The notes under the pieces: model-generated | The model's database searches: none | Told to the model about the DNA's origin: nothing | The model's input: only the letters and a program-made list of their open reading frames with translations | Position numbers and translations under genes: made by a program | In this document: positions 34,785 through 43,733 of the stretch, piece after piece | Layout: each line of letters begins with the position of its first letter | Position numbering within the stretch: the first letter of the stretch is position 1 | Assembly: GCF_014652455.1 (NCBI RefSeq) | Contig: NZ_BMYV01000001.1 | Location: forward strand, 496,001-560,000 | Direction of reading: 5' to 3' | Source of the DNA: Litorimonas cladophorae | Lineage (GTDB): Bacteria; Pseudomonadota; Alphaproteobacteria; Caulobacterales; Maricaulaceae | DNA: 64,000 nucleotides

Positions 34785-36508
34785 CGTCCGTCATAAGCGA
34801 GGCGACCATCTACCATGGTTAGAACCGGCTTTGCGGCCAGAATTTCTGGTCCCGTTGCCGTCATGATGTCAGTATCAAAGATAGTGATGTCGGCTTTTTT
34901 GCCTACTTCGATAGACCCCGTTTCATTTTCTTGAAACGCTGCATACGCAGGCCAGAGCGAAAACATTTTTAAGGCTTCGTCGGTCGTGACTTTCTGAGCC
35001 TCGTTCCAGTCCTCATTGTTAAACCCTTTGAGGTCTTTTCTTTGTGTTGCTGCATAGAGCTCTATCCGAGGGTCTCCAACTTCAACGGGGGCGTCTGAAC
35101 CTCCAGCGATCTTCGCACCGCTGTCTATGAGCGCCCGCCAGGCATAGGCGCCCTCAAGACGGTTTGAACCCAAGCGATCTGGAGCAAAGTGAAGATCCCC
35201 AATCGCGTGGCTCGGCTGCATGGAGGGAATAACGCCTAACTCAGCAAAGCGTGAAATGTCGCTAGGTTCAATAATTTGCGAATGCTCGATTCGCCAACGT
35301 GGGTTTTTCTCTTTTCGTTGGGACGCTGGAACACGTTCGAAAGCGGCCTCGTACCAATCTAAAACCATGCGATTTGCACGGTCCCCAATTGCATGCGTGT
35401 TGACCTGCGTGCCATCACGAAGTGCGGCGTCAAAAATAGCCTCCGCTTGTTCCTGCTTTAGCAGCATCAGACCTGAGTTCTTCTCGTCATCCGAGTAAGG
35501 AGAGAGCAAAGCGGCCCCGCGGGATCCCAGCGCGCCATCAGCGTATAATTTGATTGCGCGCGTAGTGACAAGGGGATTGTGATCGTCTCTCATTTTGTTG
35601 AGACTCGCCAAGGTCTGGCTTGTTTTAGCTGGAAATAGGTCGATCGAATTATAAACCCTAATTTTCAGCTTTCCGCTTCTAGCTAAACTGTTTAGCAGCG
35701 GAATGTCGGCCGGATCGACCGACATTGAGTGAATGTTCGCCCATCCCCGTGACGCATAGAGTTCAGCCCCTTTAATATATGCCTCGCGTTTTCGCTCGGC
35801 CGTAAGTTCTGGCATGAGGGGCGCAATCAGAGACGCGGCGTTGTCGATTAACATCCCCGTAGCAACTCCGTCCGCTTCACGATTGATAGCTCCGCCAAAC
35901 GGATTCTCTGTCGCATCCGTGATACCAGCTAATTCTAAGGCGAGGGTGTTGACCACGCTTGCGTGGCCGTCTGCTCGTTCCAAAATAACGGGGTGCTCTG
36001 TCGTAATCGCGTCGAGATCCTCACGCGTAGGAAAACGGGCTTCTGGCCAATGCGTTTCTATCCAGCCGCGTCCATAAATCGTTTGTCCGGTGGGAGTTTC
36101 ACTGACGACTTGTTTAAGTCGCGATTGTAGATCGGTAACGGATGTGGTGCCTTCCAAGTTTAAGGTCATCTCACGCAAACCAATGCCTAGAAGGTGCCCG
36201 TGGGCATCGGTGAGACCCGGCATTGCCGTCGCAGATTCTAGATCAATGGTTTTGGAGTTTGTACCCGCGGCATCGGCGCACCAGTCCCCACTATCTGGGC
36301 CGGCATATGTTATGATCCCCTTGCGGATAGCGACCGCCTCGACCGTAGGGTTTTCATCATTTGCCGTGTAGATATTTCCGCCGGATATGCACCAAGCGCG
36401 GGCGAAATTGTTAGACGAGCTCTGATCGGCGTTTGATTCTCCACCCTGACAGCTCATTAACGCTGCCGCGGAGACGAGAGACATCAGCGCAATTTTATAC
36501 GAATCCAT
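34781..36508 (-). CDS. Amidohydrolase lipoprotein (YtcJ-like)
   Basis: A 575-residue exported hydrolase like the one at 5765-7420. The signal ends in LMSC (lipobox). Metal-site motifs are DAHGHLLG, NTHAIGDRAN and GGSDAPVEVGDPRIELYAA, and the C-terminus has GSIEVGKKADITIFDTD. It is close in layout to YtcJ-type amidohydrolases with unknown substrate. Two paralogous lipoprotein copies in 64 kb suggests value in periplasmic amide breakdown. A ribosome-site-like AGAAGG lies before the ATG at 36508. The hybrid kinase gene lies upstream in the same direction. Confidence 0.88.
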   Translation of the reverse strand: MDSYKIALMSLVSAAALMSCQGGESNADQSSSNNFARAWCISGGNIYTANDENPTVEAVAIRKGIITYAGPDSGDWCADAAGTNSKTIDLESATAMPGLTDAHGHLLGIGLREMTLNLEGTTSVTDLQSRLKQVVSETPTGQTIYGRGWIETHWPEARFPTREDLDAITTEHPVILERADGHASVVNTLALELAGITDATENPFGGAINREADGVATGMLIDNAASLIAPLMPELTAERKREAYIKGAELYASRGWANIHSMSVDPADIPLLNSLARSGKLKIRVYNSIDLFPAKTSQTLASLNKMRDDHNPLVTTRAIKLYADGALGSRGAALLSPYSDDEKNSGLMLLKQEQAEAIFDAALRDGTQVNTHAIGDRANRMVLDWYEAAFERVPASQRKEKNPRWRIEHSQIIEPSDISRFAELGVIPSMQPSHAIGDLHFAPDRLGSNRLEGAYAWRALIDSGAKIAGGSDAPVEVGDPRIELYAATQRKDLKGFNNEDWNEAQKVTTDEALKMFSLWPAYAAFQENETGSIEVGKKADITIFDTDIMTATGPEILAAKPVLTMVDGRLAYDGR

Positions 36509-36550
36509 AAAAACCTTCTTTCTGTAAGGCTTATATGGGCGATTTCCGTC

Positions 36551-38593
36551 TTAGGCTGCAAGCGTCGAGGTGGTCTGATTTGCGAAAACTCGGTCCAAAG
36601 CCCCCAGAACGTCTATGAGTTTGACCGGCTTCGCCAGCGCGTCATCCATCCCAATGTTTTTACAGAGCCTGCGCTGCTGATATTGAGGGTCCGCTGTCAA
36701 TGCGATAATTGGGATGTTCGTGTAGGACTTCTGCGAACTCCGAATAGCCAATGTGGCTTCAATCCCGTCCATCAGAGGCATGTGAATGTCCATCAAAATA
36801 ACGTCGTATTGCGCGCCATTAGCGTCCGCAATATCCAAGGCTTGGATCGCTTCGATCCCATTCTCTGCTACATTAATATTGGAAACCATGGTTTCTAGTA
36901 AGGACGTGACAACCATGTGGTTGGTCGCATTATCGTCCACGACAAGTATGTTTAAGTGTTCATAATCGGATTTCGCGGGAGTCGCTCCCTCCAACATTTT
37001 ATCGACTAAAGTTCCGCTGGTCTCTTTACGACGGTCCTCTTCTCTTCTGTCCGCTTTAATGGGGAGGGTGAGAGCGATCACTGTTCCGGAACCGAGGGAG
37101 GATTTCACAGAAATCTTTCCGCCCATCAGTTCGATCAATTGTTTCGTGATGTTCATGCCCAACCCCGTGCCGCCGAAACGCCCAGAAATTGTCGAGTCAG
37201 CTTGGGTATAGGCTTCAAACAAGTTTTTCAGTTGTGCCGCATTCATGCCGATCCCGCTATCTTTTACGACAGCAACAAGATTGTTGTGCCCGGCCTTTTC
37301 AAGCGTTGTTAAGAACACTTGTACTTTCCCAGCAGGGGAGAATTTAATAGCGTTAGACACCAGATTGTTGAGGCACTGCTCATACCGATGATTGTCGAAT
37401 ACGATCGTGTCTGGCACGCTTTCATCCACGCGACAGCTTAAGTCTATACCGTTCTCGACGGCTTTTTGCTCCCATAATGAACAGACGGCTTCTATCGAAT
37501 CTCGCGGGGAAGCCGAACGCGGTGAAATCTGAACCTTAGACTCGGCTAACTTCGTATGTTCCAAGCTCTCGTCAACAATTCGAATGATCTTTTCCGCAGA
37601 AGACTGAATAAGTTCAAGTTTCGGGTTGAGAGTGGGGTCCGCATTATGATGGACCAATGCATCCGCGATACCAACAACGGCGTTCATTGGCGTTCTGATC
37701 TCGTGAGACAGGCGGCCCAAGAACGCATTCTTTGCGCTTAGCGCGCGTTCCGAACGCTCGATAGCTTTGCGTAAATCGTCTTGAATGCGAAGCTGAGATG
37801 TGACCTCAGTATAAAACAAAATATATCCGGTTATTTTGCCGGACTCTGACACCTGAGGGGTGGCCTGTGTTTTAACCCATACTTTCTCAGCTTTGCTATT
37901 CATCATCCGGAAAGTGCCAGACCACGACTGCCTTGATTTGTGAGCGGAATACCATTTTTGTTTTAGCTTTCGGAAATCATCGGGGTGAACCAAATCTTCG
38001 ATAGCGTTATTCATGAAACGGCTCGCAATACCATCCTGACGAACCTGTCTGGCCATTTCGCCGTGCGCTTGAAAGCTTTTCGTTTCTAGATCAAAAATCA
38101 AATATCCAGAATTGCTGCTGTCGAGTGCCACGCGTAACGCATGTTTCTCGATATATGCCTTGGTGACATCTCGGCAACTGAGCATGTAGTAGCCGTCCAT
38201 CTCCAGGTCTTGTCGGAATTGAACGCGTCGACCCGAAGGCGTTAAAAAGTTTAAAGACCGGGGTTCGCTCTCATGCGGAGAGACGGGCTTCGTAACTTCC
38301 GATCTGACCAGCTCCATGAAAACGGCGGGGTCACCAGGGCCAAAATCCCCTCGGGCTGCCAATTCACCTGCCAAAGTCAGCATGCAGGCTCCGGTCATGT
38401 CTTGGTCTGGATCCAATTCTAATGTTTCAAGAATGCTTTTATCATAAAAAACAATTGTGAAATCGGAATCGACGATGAGCGTTGCCGTTCCGCTGAGGCG
38501 ACCCAGGCGCGAGAGCCATTCGAATTGTAGGGTTCGCAAAGTCGAAAGCGGTATGTACGGTTCTTCAACGGATGCTTGGGCTGTTAGTGTCAC
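36551..38593 (-). CDS. Soluble hybrid histidine kinase (PAS-HisKA-HATPase-REC)
   Basis: A 680-residue sensor without membrane helices. Two PAS-like domains (about 30-150 and 155-275) precede a dimerisation/phosphoacceptor helix pair with LSHEIRTP (H297), an ATPase domain (N-box NLVSNAIKFSP, DSGIGM, FGGTGLGM), and a C-terminal receiver with VVDDN and D602 in LMDIHMPLMDG. It likely senses a cytoplasmic signal and passes phosphate inside itself and then to a phosphotransferase. No response regulator or Hpt is next to it. ATG 38593. Confidence 0.92.
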   Translation of the reverse strand: MTLTAQASVEEPYIPLSTLRTLQFEWLSRLGRLSGTATLIVDSDFTIVFYDKSILETLELDPDQDMTGACMLTLAGELAARGDFGPGDPAVFMELVRSEVTKPVSPHESEPRSLNFLTPSGRRVQFRQDLEMDGYYMLSCRDVTKAYIEKHALRVALDSSNSGYLIFDLETKSFQAHGEMARQVRQDGIASRFMNNAIEDLVHPDDFRKLKQKWYSAHKSRQSWSGTFRMMNSKAEKVWVKTQATPQVSESGKITGYILFYTEVTSQLRIQDDLRKAIERSERALSAKNAFLGRLSHEIRTPMNAVVGIADALVHHNADPTLNPKLELIQSSAEKIIRIVDESLEHTKLAESKVQISPRSASPRDSIEAVCSLWEQKAVENGIDLSCRVDESVPDTIVFDNHRYEQCLNNLVSNAIKFSPAGKVQVFLTTLEKAGHNNLVAVVKDSGIGMNAAQLKNLFEAYTQADSTISGRFGGTGLGMNITKQLIELMGGKISVKSSLGSGTVIALTLPIKADRREEDRRKETSGTLVDKMLEGATPAKSDYEHLNILVVDDNATNHMVVTSLLETMVSNINVAENGIEAIQALDIADANGAQYDVILMDIHMPLMDGIEATLAIRSSQKSYTNIPIIALTADPQYQQRRLCKNIGMDDALAKPVKLIDVLGALDRVFANQTTSTLAA

Positions 38594-38744
38594 GCTTAAA
38601 ACCTCAACGGATGTTTCAATCTAAAGCGTAGCAGGGAAATGCGAAAATCTCGTTAAATCTATTGTCGTGGGTAGCCAAAGACATAAATTACACGCTTAGG
38701 ATAGCCTCAATGGTAGATTTTAGAGTAAGTGCTTAGAGACACAT

Positions 38745-39584
38745 ATGGAGTTTTTCGTGAGCAATCAAAAGCAGTCTGAGTTTTGGAATGGTGAAGCTGG
38801 CCAACGTTGGGTCACGTTCTCGAATCAGCTCGACCAAATGCTTATGCCTTTTGCGAGGTTGATTTTAGATGAGGCTGACATTTCTGATCAAGAAGATGTT
38901 CTAGACATCGGATGCGGCGGTGGCGCCCTGTCAATTCTGGCGGCAAATTTTGGAAAATCTGTTTTGGGCGTTGATATCTCCCAACCCCTAATTGACCTGG
39001 GGTGGCAAAGATCGAAGATGATGGATTCGGTGGATTTTGCCCGAGTAGACGCAGCATCGCTTGCTCTAGACAAGAAACGGGATGTGGTCCTGTCTCGTTT
39101 TGGAGTGATGTTTTTTGCTGATCCTGTACAGGCTTTCGCCAACATAAAGGCGCAATGTAAACCGAAAGGCCGCATGGTATTTGCGTGCTGGCAATCACCC
39201 GGGAAAAATGACTGGGCGAAGGCCCCGTTGGAAGCCGCGATGCCGTTTTTCAAAGAAATGCCAACACCACCGGAAGCCAACGCACCGGGACCATTCGCTT
39301 TTTCAGATGAAAGCTATGTTAAAGATGTTTTGACCAAGGCTGGATGGACATCTGTGGAATGCCAAGATTGGACACATGTCATTCCCTTGCCAGGTGAAAC
39401 GGCAGCCGATGCCGCAGCGTTCGTGATGGAAATGGGGCCGTTGTCAAAAATCATAAAAGATCAAAACCTAGACTTTCCAGCGGTCCAAGCGGCGCTGACG
39501 TCCAAGCTTGAAGCTGCCGTTAACGCGGATGGGCAAGTCGAATTGCAAGCCTCCGTCTGGATCGTGAAAGCTTGTGCTGGATAA
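38745..39584 (+). CDS. Class I SAM-dependent methyltransferase
   Basis: A 279-residue methyltransferase. SAM-binding motif I is VLDIGCGGGALSILAA, the acidic loop is VLGVDISQPLI, and motif IV is VVLSRFGVMFFADPVQAF. The arrangement WNGEAGQRWV at the N-terminus and the C-terminal half are those of small UbiE/Methyltransf_11 proteins of unknown substrate. ATG 38745 follows a T-rich 150-base gap after the kinase start. A 10-bp inverted repeat (about 39593-39625) directly follows its stop but lacks a T-run. Confidence 0.85.
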   Translation: MEFFVSNQKQSEFWNGEAGQRWVTFSNQLDQMLMPFARLILDEADISDQEDVLDIGCGGGALSILAANFGKSVLGVDISQPLIDLGWQRSKMMDSVDFARVDAASLALDKKRDVVLSRFGVMFFADPVQAFANIKAQCKPKGRMVFACWQSPGKNDWAKAPLEAAMPFFKEMPTPPEANAPGPFAFSDESYVKDVLTKAGWTSVECQDWTHVIPLPGETAADAAAFVMEMGPLSKIIKDQNLDFPAVQAALTSKLEAAVNADGQVELQASVWIVKACAG

Positions 39585-39724
39585 ACCGACGAAGGTATTT
39601 TGCTGGGTACATATTCAAAATACTTGTTGGCGTGGTTTATTGGGGGCGAGGGAGCCTCTTTGAAGGATACAGTCGCCAAACGCTCGATTGGTTTTGAATT
39701 TTGACCCAATCGCGGTGTGAAGAC

Positions 39725-39799
39725 TGGTGCCGCGAGGGAGAATTGAACTCCCGACCTCATCATTACCAATGATGCGCTCTACCACTGAGCTACCGCGGC
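39725..39799 (-). tRNA. tRNA-Thr (anticodon GGT)
   Basis: Read on the minus strand, a complete cloverleaf: a 7-bp acceptor stem starting GCCGCGG, D-arm TAGCTCAGTGGTAGAGC, anticodon stem CATCA/TGATG with loop TTGGTAA (GGT, Thr ACC/ACT), and T-arm with GGTTC-type GAGTTCAATTC. CCA is encoded (39725-39727). 75 bases including CCA. Confidence 0.95.
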
Positions 39800-40072
39800 G
39801 TTAGGAGTTGCACTCCAAACTGATCAACGAACGACACGTGTTGGCTGATTTGCGCGGCGTCTACATGAAATTGCGGGTGGGGTGCAAGTCCGAATTGTGG
39901 CGGATATGCGGGTTTCGGCTGCACCCTAGCTTAACACCAAAATAATCTGGCGCGGAAATTGTGAGTGCCGATTTTGGCAAAGAGTTGCCCGGAGGCGATC
40001 ATATAGCCAGTCCGCATTTCTCCTTAGGTTCTTGTGGCTTGATATGGACCACTTAGGCGTTAATCTTCATAC
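39800..40072. other. Intergenic region between tRNA-Thr and the murA operon
   Basis: A 273-base stretch without a recognised gene. It must hold the promoters of tRNA-Thr (minus strand) and of the small ORF-murA operon (plus strand). No clear -35/-10 pair or repeat stands out. Confidence 0.4.
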
Positions 40073-40210
40073 ATGTCGGAAAAAGGTCGTACGTCAAAGA
40101 AAACACGTGAAGAACGTCTTGCGGAGCAATTACGCGCCAATTTGCGCCGTCGGAAACAAGCTGCGCGCAAGACAAAGACAGCGAGTTCTGATCCCACCCC
40201 GCAAGAGTAG
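40073..40210 (+). CDS. Small basic conserved protein upstream of murA (45 aa)
   Basis: A 45-codon frame, ATG 40073 to TAG, coding MSEKGRTSKKTREERLAEQL then RANLRRRKQAARK and an acidic-polar end. Ten of the residues are Arg and six are Lys. Tiny Arg/Lys-rich proteins with an RLAxxLRANLxRRK core are found just upstream of murA in many alphaproteobacteria, from memory of such loci. It is separated from murA by 94 bases. Function unknown; a nucleic-acid or ribosome contact is a guess. Confidence 0.65.
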   Translation: MSEKGRTSKKTREERLAEQLRANLRRRKQAARKTKTASSDPTPQE

Positions 40211-40304
40211 CGACCTGCTGCCTCATTCCTGCCGAGGCTACGCCTTGAAATCGCCTCCGGCCCCGCATAACACGCGGCATCAGCAAGGCGACGGATAGAG
40301 TATC

Positions 40305-41570
40305 ATGGATAAGATTGTCATAGAGGGCGGCTTCCCGCTCAACGGTGAAATCAGCATTAGCGGAGCTAAAAACTCTGCCATCAAACTCATGGCGGTTTGC
40401 TTGCTAACTGATGAACCTGTGACCCTCACCAACATGCCACGCTTGCGAGATACGCGCTCCATGGCGGGGCTACTCCGTCATCTAGGCGTCGAAGTAGACG
40501 AAGGTGAGGGCGATGTGATGCAGCTTCACGCGCCGAAGCTAACCGATTTAACCGCGCCCTATGATCTGGTTCGTAAAATGCGAGCGAGTTTCAATGTACT
40601 AGGCCCACTTCTTGCCCGAGAACGCAAAGCTAAAGTCTCTTTGCCCGGAGGCTGCGCGATTGGCGCGCGTCCTGTTGATTTGCATTTAAAAGCCCTTGAA
40701 GCCTTGGGCGCCGATATCAAGCTTGACGAAGGTTATGTCATCGCATCGGCCAAAGACGGGCTCAAAGGCGGTAACATTACATTTCCTTTCGTCAGTGTGG
40801 GCGCGACGGAACATGCGATGCTAGCTGCGGTTCTGGCTGAGGGTGAAACCGTTCTGAACAACGCCGCGCGCGAACCTGAAATTGCCGATTTGGCGAACTG
40901 CTTGAACGCCATGGGCGCGAAGATTATGGGCGCAGGCCGATCCGAAGTCCGTATTCAGGGCGTGGAGCGCCTTTCAGGCGTCAAATATGCAGTCGTACCT
41001 GATCGAATCGAAGCTGGGACATATGCTTTGGCTGCCGCAACTGCGGGCGGTTCTGTCCGATTAACGAATATCCGCTCTGACCATTTAGGGTCGCTCTGGC
41101 CGCTTATTGCGCAGGCAGGCGCAAAAGTGTCCTTGGATGAAACCAGCGTTCTGATCGAACGCGGGGGTGGGCGACCGAAACCCGTTGATGTCGACACGAT
41201 GGCTTACCCTGGATTTCCGACAGATTTGCAGGCGCAATTTATGGCCTTCATGTGTTTGGCCGATGGGACATCAATCATTCGCGAAAATATCTTTGAAAAC
41301 CGTTTCATGCATTGTCCTGAGCTCATTCGCATGGGCGCAGACATCACAGTCAGAGGTCGGGAAGCCATTGTGCGCGGCGTAAAAGAATATCGCGCCGCCC
41401 CCGTTATGGCGACGGATTTGCGGGCATCGGCCTGTCTCATCAATGCCGGCTTGGCCGCACGGGGCGAAACCCACATCAGCCGCGTATATCACCTTGACCG
41501 CGGCTTCGAAAAAATCGAAGTGAAGTTACAACAATGTGGCGCGAGGATTTCGAGGCAAAAAGATGACTAA
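40305..41570 (+). CDS. murA: UDP-N-acetylglucosamine 1-carboxyvinyltransferase
   Basis: First committed enzyme of peptidoglycan synthesis: transfers enolpyruvyl from PEP to UDP-GlcNAc in the cytoplasm. The 421 residues are the usual length. [11 protein letters not shown] at the N-terminus binds substrate, and the catalytic Cys (C117) lies in [20 protein letters not shown], so the enzyme should be fosfomycin-sensitive in principle. The end overlaps the DUF2948 start by 8 bases. First of the large genes in a run to yacG. Confidence 0.97.
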   Translation: MDKIVIEGGFPLNGEISISGAKNSAIKLMAVCLLTDEPVTLTNMPRLRDTRSMAGLLRHLGVEVDEGEGDVMQLHAPKLTDLTAPYDLVRKMRASFNVLGPLLARERKAKVSLPGGCAIGARPVDLHLKALEALGADIKLDEGYVIASAKDGLKGGNITFPFVSVGATEHAMLAAVLAEGETVLNNAAREPEIADLANCLNAMGAKIMGAGRSEVRIQGVERLSGVKYAVVPDRIEAGTYALAAATAGGSVRLTNIRSDHLGSLWPLIAQAGAKVSLDETSVLIERGGGRPKPVDVDTMAYPGFPTDLQAQFMAFMCLADGTSIIRENIFENRFMHCPELIRMGADITVRGREAIVRGVKEYRAAPVMATDLRASACLINAGLAARGETHISRVYHLDRGFEKIEVKLQQCGARISRQKDD

Positions 41571-41979
41571 TCTACATTTACTTGCCGCAGATACGCCAGA
41601 CCTAGAGGTCATTGCTGCCGCCGTTCAGGACGGTATTTTTCAAATAGGTCAAACGCGCTTTGATGCGGAGGGGCGCAGTTTCACGCTCCGCTTGTCCCGC
41701 TATATGCACGAATCGTCGGCTCCGATGCGGATCGAATCGGGTTTGCGATTTGACGGGGTTTTGAAAGTTCGCAGTCAGGGCGTCGCCCAAGATAAAGCAG
41801 AGGCTTACGCTGTGGTTCTTAACCTGAAATTCGAAGAAACGGATTCGCCAGCGGGTCAAATAAATTTGACGCTAGCGGGTGGCGGCGTCATCCAAATTGA
41901 GGTCGAAGCCATTGACGTGACGCTCGCAGACATTGGTGAACCGCGCAAAACGAAAAATTTTCCAGCGCATGACGGATAG
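41563..41979 (+). CDS. DUF2948 family protein
   Basis: A 138-residue protein of the alphaproteobacterial DUF2948 family, unknown function. Recognised by its place between murA and UPF0262 and by [20 protein letters not shown] at the start and the two-beta-strand pattern with FRFDGV-type [12 protein letters not shown]. Start ATG 41563 overlaps murA by 8 bases and its end overlaps UPF0262 by 11, so translation is coupled through the block. Confidence 0.85.
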   Translation: MTNLHLLAADTPDLEVIAAAVQDGIFQIGQTRFDAEGRSFTLRLSRYMHESSAPMRIESGLRFDGVLKVRSQGVAQDKAEAYAVVLNLKFEETDSPAGQINLTLAGGGVIQIEVEAIDVTLADIGEPRKTKNFPAHDG

Positions 41980-42457
41980 CGGCGACCACTATATTGCCGA
42001 ATTGCACGTCGATGAAGACAGCTTGCCTGTTACGTCGATTGAGATGCAACACGAGAGACGTGTGGCCATCTTTGATCTGCTAGAGGAGAATATGTTCCGT
42101 CCATTGGATAGCGAACGTGGGCCTTATATTATGAATCTGAGCCTGCAGGACGGTCGCCGGCTGGTGATGGACGTGTCGCGCACGAATGGGTCGCCTCGCG
42201 GAACCTATAATATCTCGCTGGTGCCATTCAGACGGGTCATTAAAGACTATTTCATGATCTGCGAAAGCTACCATAACGCAATCCGCACAGCGACTTCGGC
42301 CCAGATCGAGGCCATTGATATGGGTCGACGCGGCCTCCACAATGAAGGATCGCGCATGTTAACGGATGCTTTGCGTAATCAAGCCGAGGTCGAGTTTAAT
42401 ACTTCGCGTCGCCTTTTCACCCTTATCTGCGCCCTTCATCGACGGACTGTCCAATGA
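41969..42457 (+). CDS. UPF0262 family protein
   Basis: A 162-residue conserved alphaproteobacterial protein with the family's DLLEENMFRP, GPYIMNLSLQDGRRLVMDV and FRRVIKDYFMICESYHNAIR stretches. Function unknown. It starts inside the DUF2948 gene and its TGA shares bases with the next ATG (ATGA). Confidence 0.88.
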   Translation: MTDSGDHYIAELHVDEDSLPVTSIEMQHERRVAIFDLLEENMFRPLDSERGPYIMNLSLQDGRRLVMDVSRTNGSPRGTYNISLVPFRRVIKDYFMICESYHNAIRTATSAQIEAIDMGRRGLHNEGSRMLTDALRNQAEVEFNTSRRLFTLICALHRRTVQ

Positions 42458-42870
42458 GAGTACTCTTCATCTGTCAGCTGAACTCTGTGCGCTCGCCAAT
42501 GGCAGAAGGCTTGCTACGGAAACGTTTGGGAGATGCGGTGGATGTGCAAAGCTGTGGTTTGACGCCCATTGAACCGAATGATTTCATGTTAAGCGTCATG
42601 CGCGAAGTTGGCATTGATATGGGCGACCACGAACCTTTGGCTTTGGCGGATCTTCAGGATGAAACCTTTGATCGGATCATTGCCTTCACAGCCTCTGCGC
42701 AAGCCTCTGCTGAAGCGGCTTTTGAAGATACTGATATGGAAATAGAGCTGTGGGCGGTCCCTGATCCAGGGGAGGGCTCACTCGATGTGCGTGCCATGTT
42801 AGACAATTATCGCGCCATCAGATCAAATATTGATGCCCGCTTGGGGCGTGCCTTTCGGAAAACGGCATAA
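42454..42870 (+). CDS. Low-molecular-weight phosphotyrosine phosphatase family protein
   Basis: A 138-residue protein with the P-loop C-x5-R-S: C7 to R13 in FICQLNSVRSPMAEG, and the distal acid motif VPDP. The usual LMW-PTP loop is CxGNxCRS; here CQLNSVRS lacks the Gly and second Cys but keeps Cys and Arg. Members of this alphaproteobacterial locus may be protein phosphatases or arsenate reductase relatives. ATGA overlap with the UPF0262 gene. Confidence 0.85.
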   Translation: MRVLFICQLNSVRSPMAEGLLRKRLGDAVDVQSCGLTPIEPNDFMLSVMREVGIDMGDHEPLALADLQDETFDRIIAFTASAQASAEAAFEDTDMEIELWAVPDPGEGSLDVRAMLDNYRAIRSNIDARLGRAFRKTA

Positions 42871-42936
42871 AAGCCTTTAAAACCGTTAAAATCCCCCTAT
42901 ATAGCGCCCATATCAACGCCGAAAAAAGGAACTAGT

Positions 42937-43155
42937 TTGGCCAAAGAAGAACTATTGGAATTCGAAGGTGAAGTTGTAGAACTTCTGCCGAACGCGACAT
43001 TCCGTGTAAAACTTGTGAACGATCACGAGATTATCGCCCACACCGCTGGCCGCATGCGCAAAAACCGTATTCGGGTTTTGGCGGGTGATCGCGTCACTGT
43101 CGAGATGACACCCTATGATTTGACCAAAGGTCGGATCACGTACCGATTCAAATAG
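42937..43155 (+). CDS. infA: Translation initiation factor IF-1
   Basis: A 72-residue S1/OB-fold protein that binds the 30S A-site. The sequence ([53 protein letters not shown]) is typical. The start codon is TTG (42937), fixed because the protein must begin MAKEE and no ATG is nearby; AAGGA lies about 8 bases upstream. Gap of 66 bases after the phosphatase gene with a TATATA-like box near 42898 suggests its own promoter. Confidence 0.96.
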   Translation: MAKEELLEFEGEVVELLPNATFRVKLVNDHEIIAHTAGRMRKNRIRVLAGDRVTVEMTPYDLTKGRITYRFK

Positions 43156-43166
43156 CGCCGTCTGGG

Positions 43167-43733
43167 ATGAAGCCTTTCATCCTGGCGAGTGCCAGCCCGC
43201 GCCGGCGTGACCTTTTAGGCCAGATTGGCCTGACGCCGGACCGCATTATTCCTGCAGACATAAATGAAGACCCCATTGAGGGCGAGCTTCCACGTGGTCA
43301 TGCCTTGAGGTTGGCCTGCGAGAAAGCACAAAAGGTGGCTCACGCCCATCTGGGAGAGGTCGTCTTGGCCTCTGATACAGTTGTTGCAGTCGGTCGCCGC
43401 ATTTTGCCGAAATCCGAAGACGTGAAAACCGCCGAAGCCTGTTTGCGTTTACTCTCTGGACGCAGCCACCGCGTGTTCACTGGCGTCGCCGTTGTCGACG
43501 AAGATGGCGTTTTGCGGTCTCGTGTCTCCGAAACGCGGTTAAAAATGAAGCGTTTGAGCGAAGCTGAGATTGCGGATTATCTTGAGAGTGGGGAGTGGGA
43601 CGGAAAAGCGGGCGGTTACGGCATTCAGGGCCGAGCTGGTGCCTTTATCTATCATCTCTCTGGCTCATACACGGGTGTGATGGGCTTGCCTGTCTATGAA
43701 ACCCGAAATCTCTTATTGGCGGCATGTTCATGA
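43167..43733 (+). CDS. maf: Maf-like nucleotide pyrophosphatase
   Basis: A 188-residue enzyme that hydrolyses non-canonical or canonical NTPs to monophosphates. Signatures are LASASPRRRDLL, SDTVVAVG, LSGRSHRVFTGVAV and GGYGIQGRAG. Starts 11 bases after infA. Overlaps the RNase gene at ATGA. The infA-maf-RNase-yacG order is common in alphaproteobacteria. Confidence 0.95.
   Translation: MKPFILASASPRRRDLLGQIGLTPDRIIPADINEDPIEGELPRGHALRLACEKAQKVAHAHLGEVVLASDTVVAVGRRILPKSEDVKTAEACLRLLSGRSHRVFTGVAVVDEDGVLRSRVSETRLKMKRLSEAEIADYLESGEWDGKAGGYGIQGRAGAFIYHLSGSYTGVMGLPVYETRNLLLAACS

Noticed and set aside
39593-39625. 10-bp inverted repeat after the methyltransferase as a terminator
   Set aside because: No T-run on either strand and a 13-base loop; kept only as a remark.
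42877-42889. TTAA-N5-TTAA upstream of infA as a CtrA box
   Set aside because: The CtrA site needs TTAA-N7-TTAA; spacing is two bases short and infA is not a usual target.
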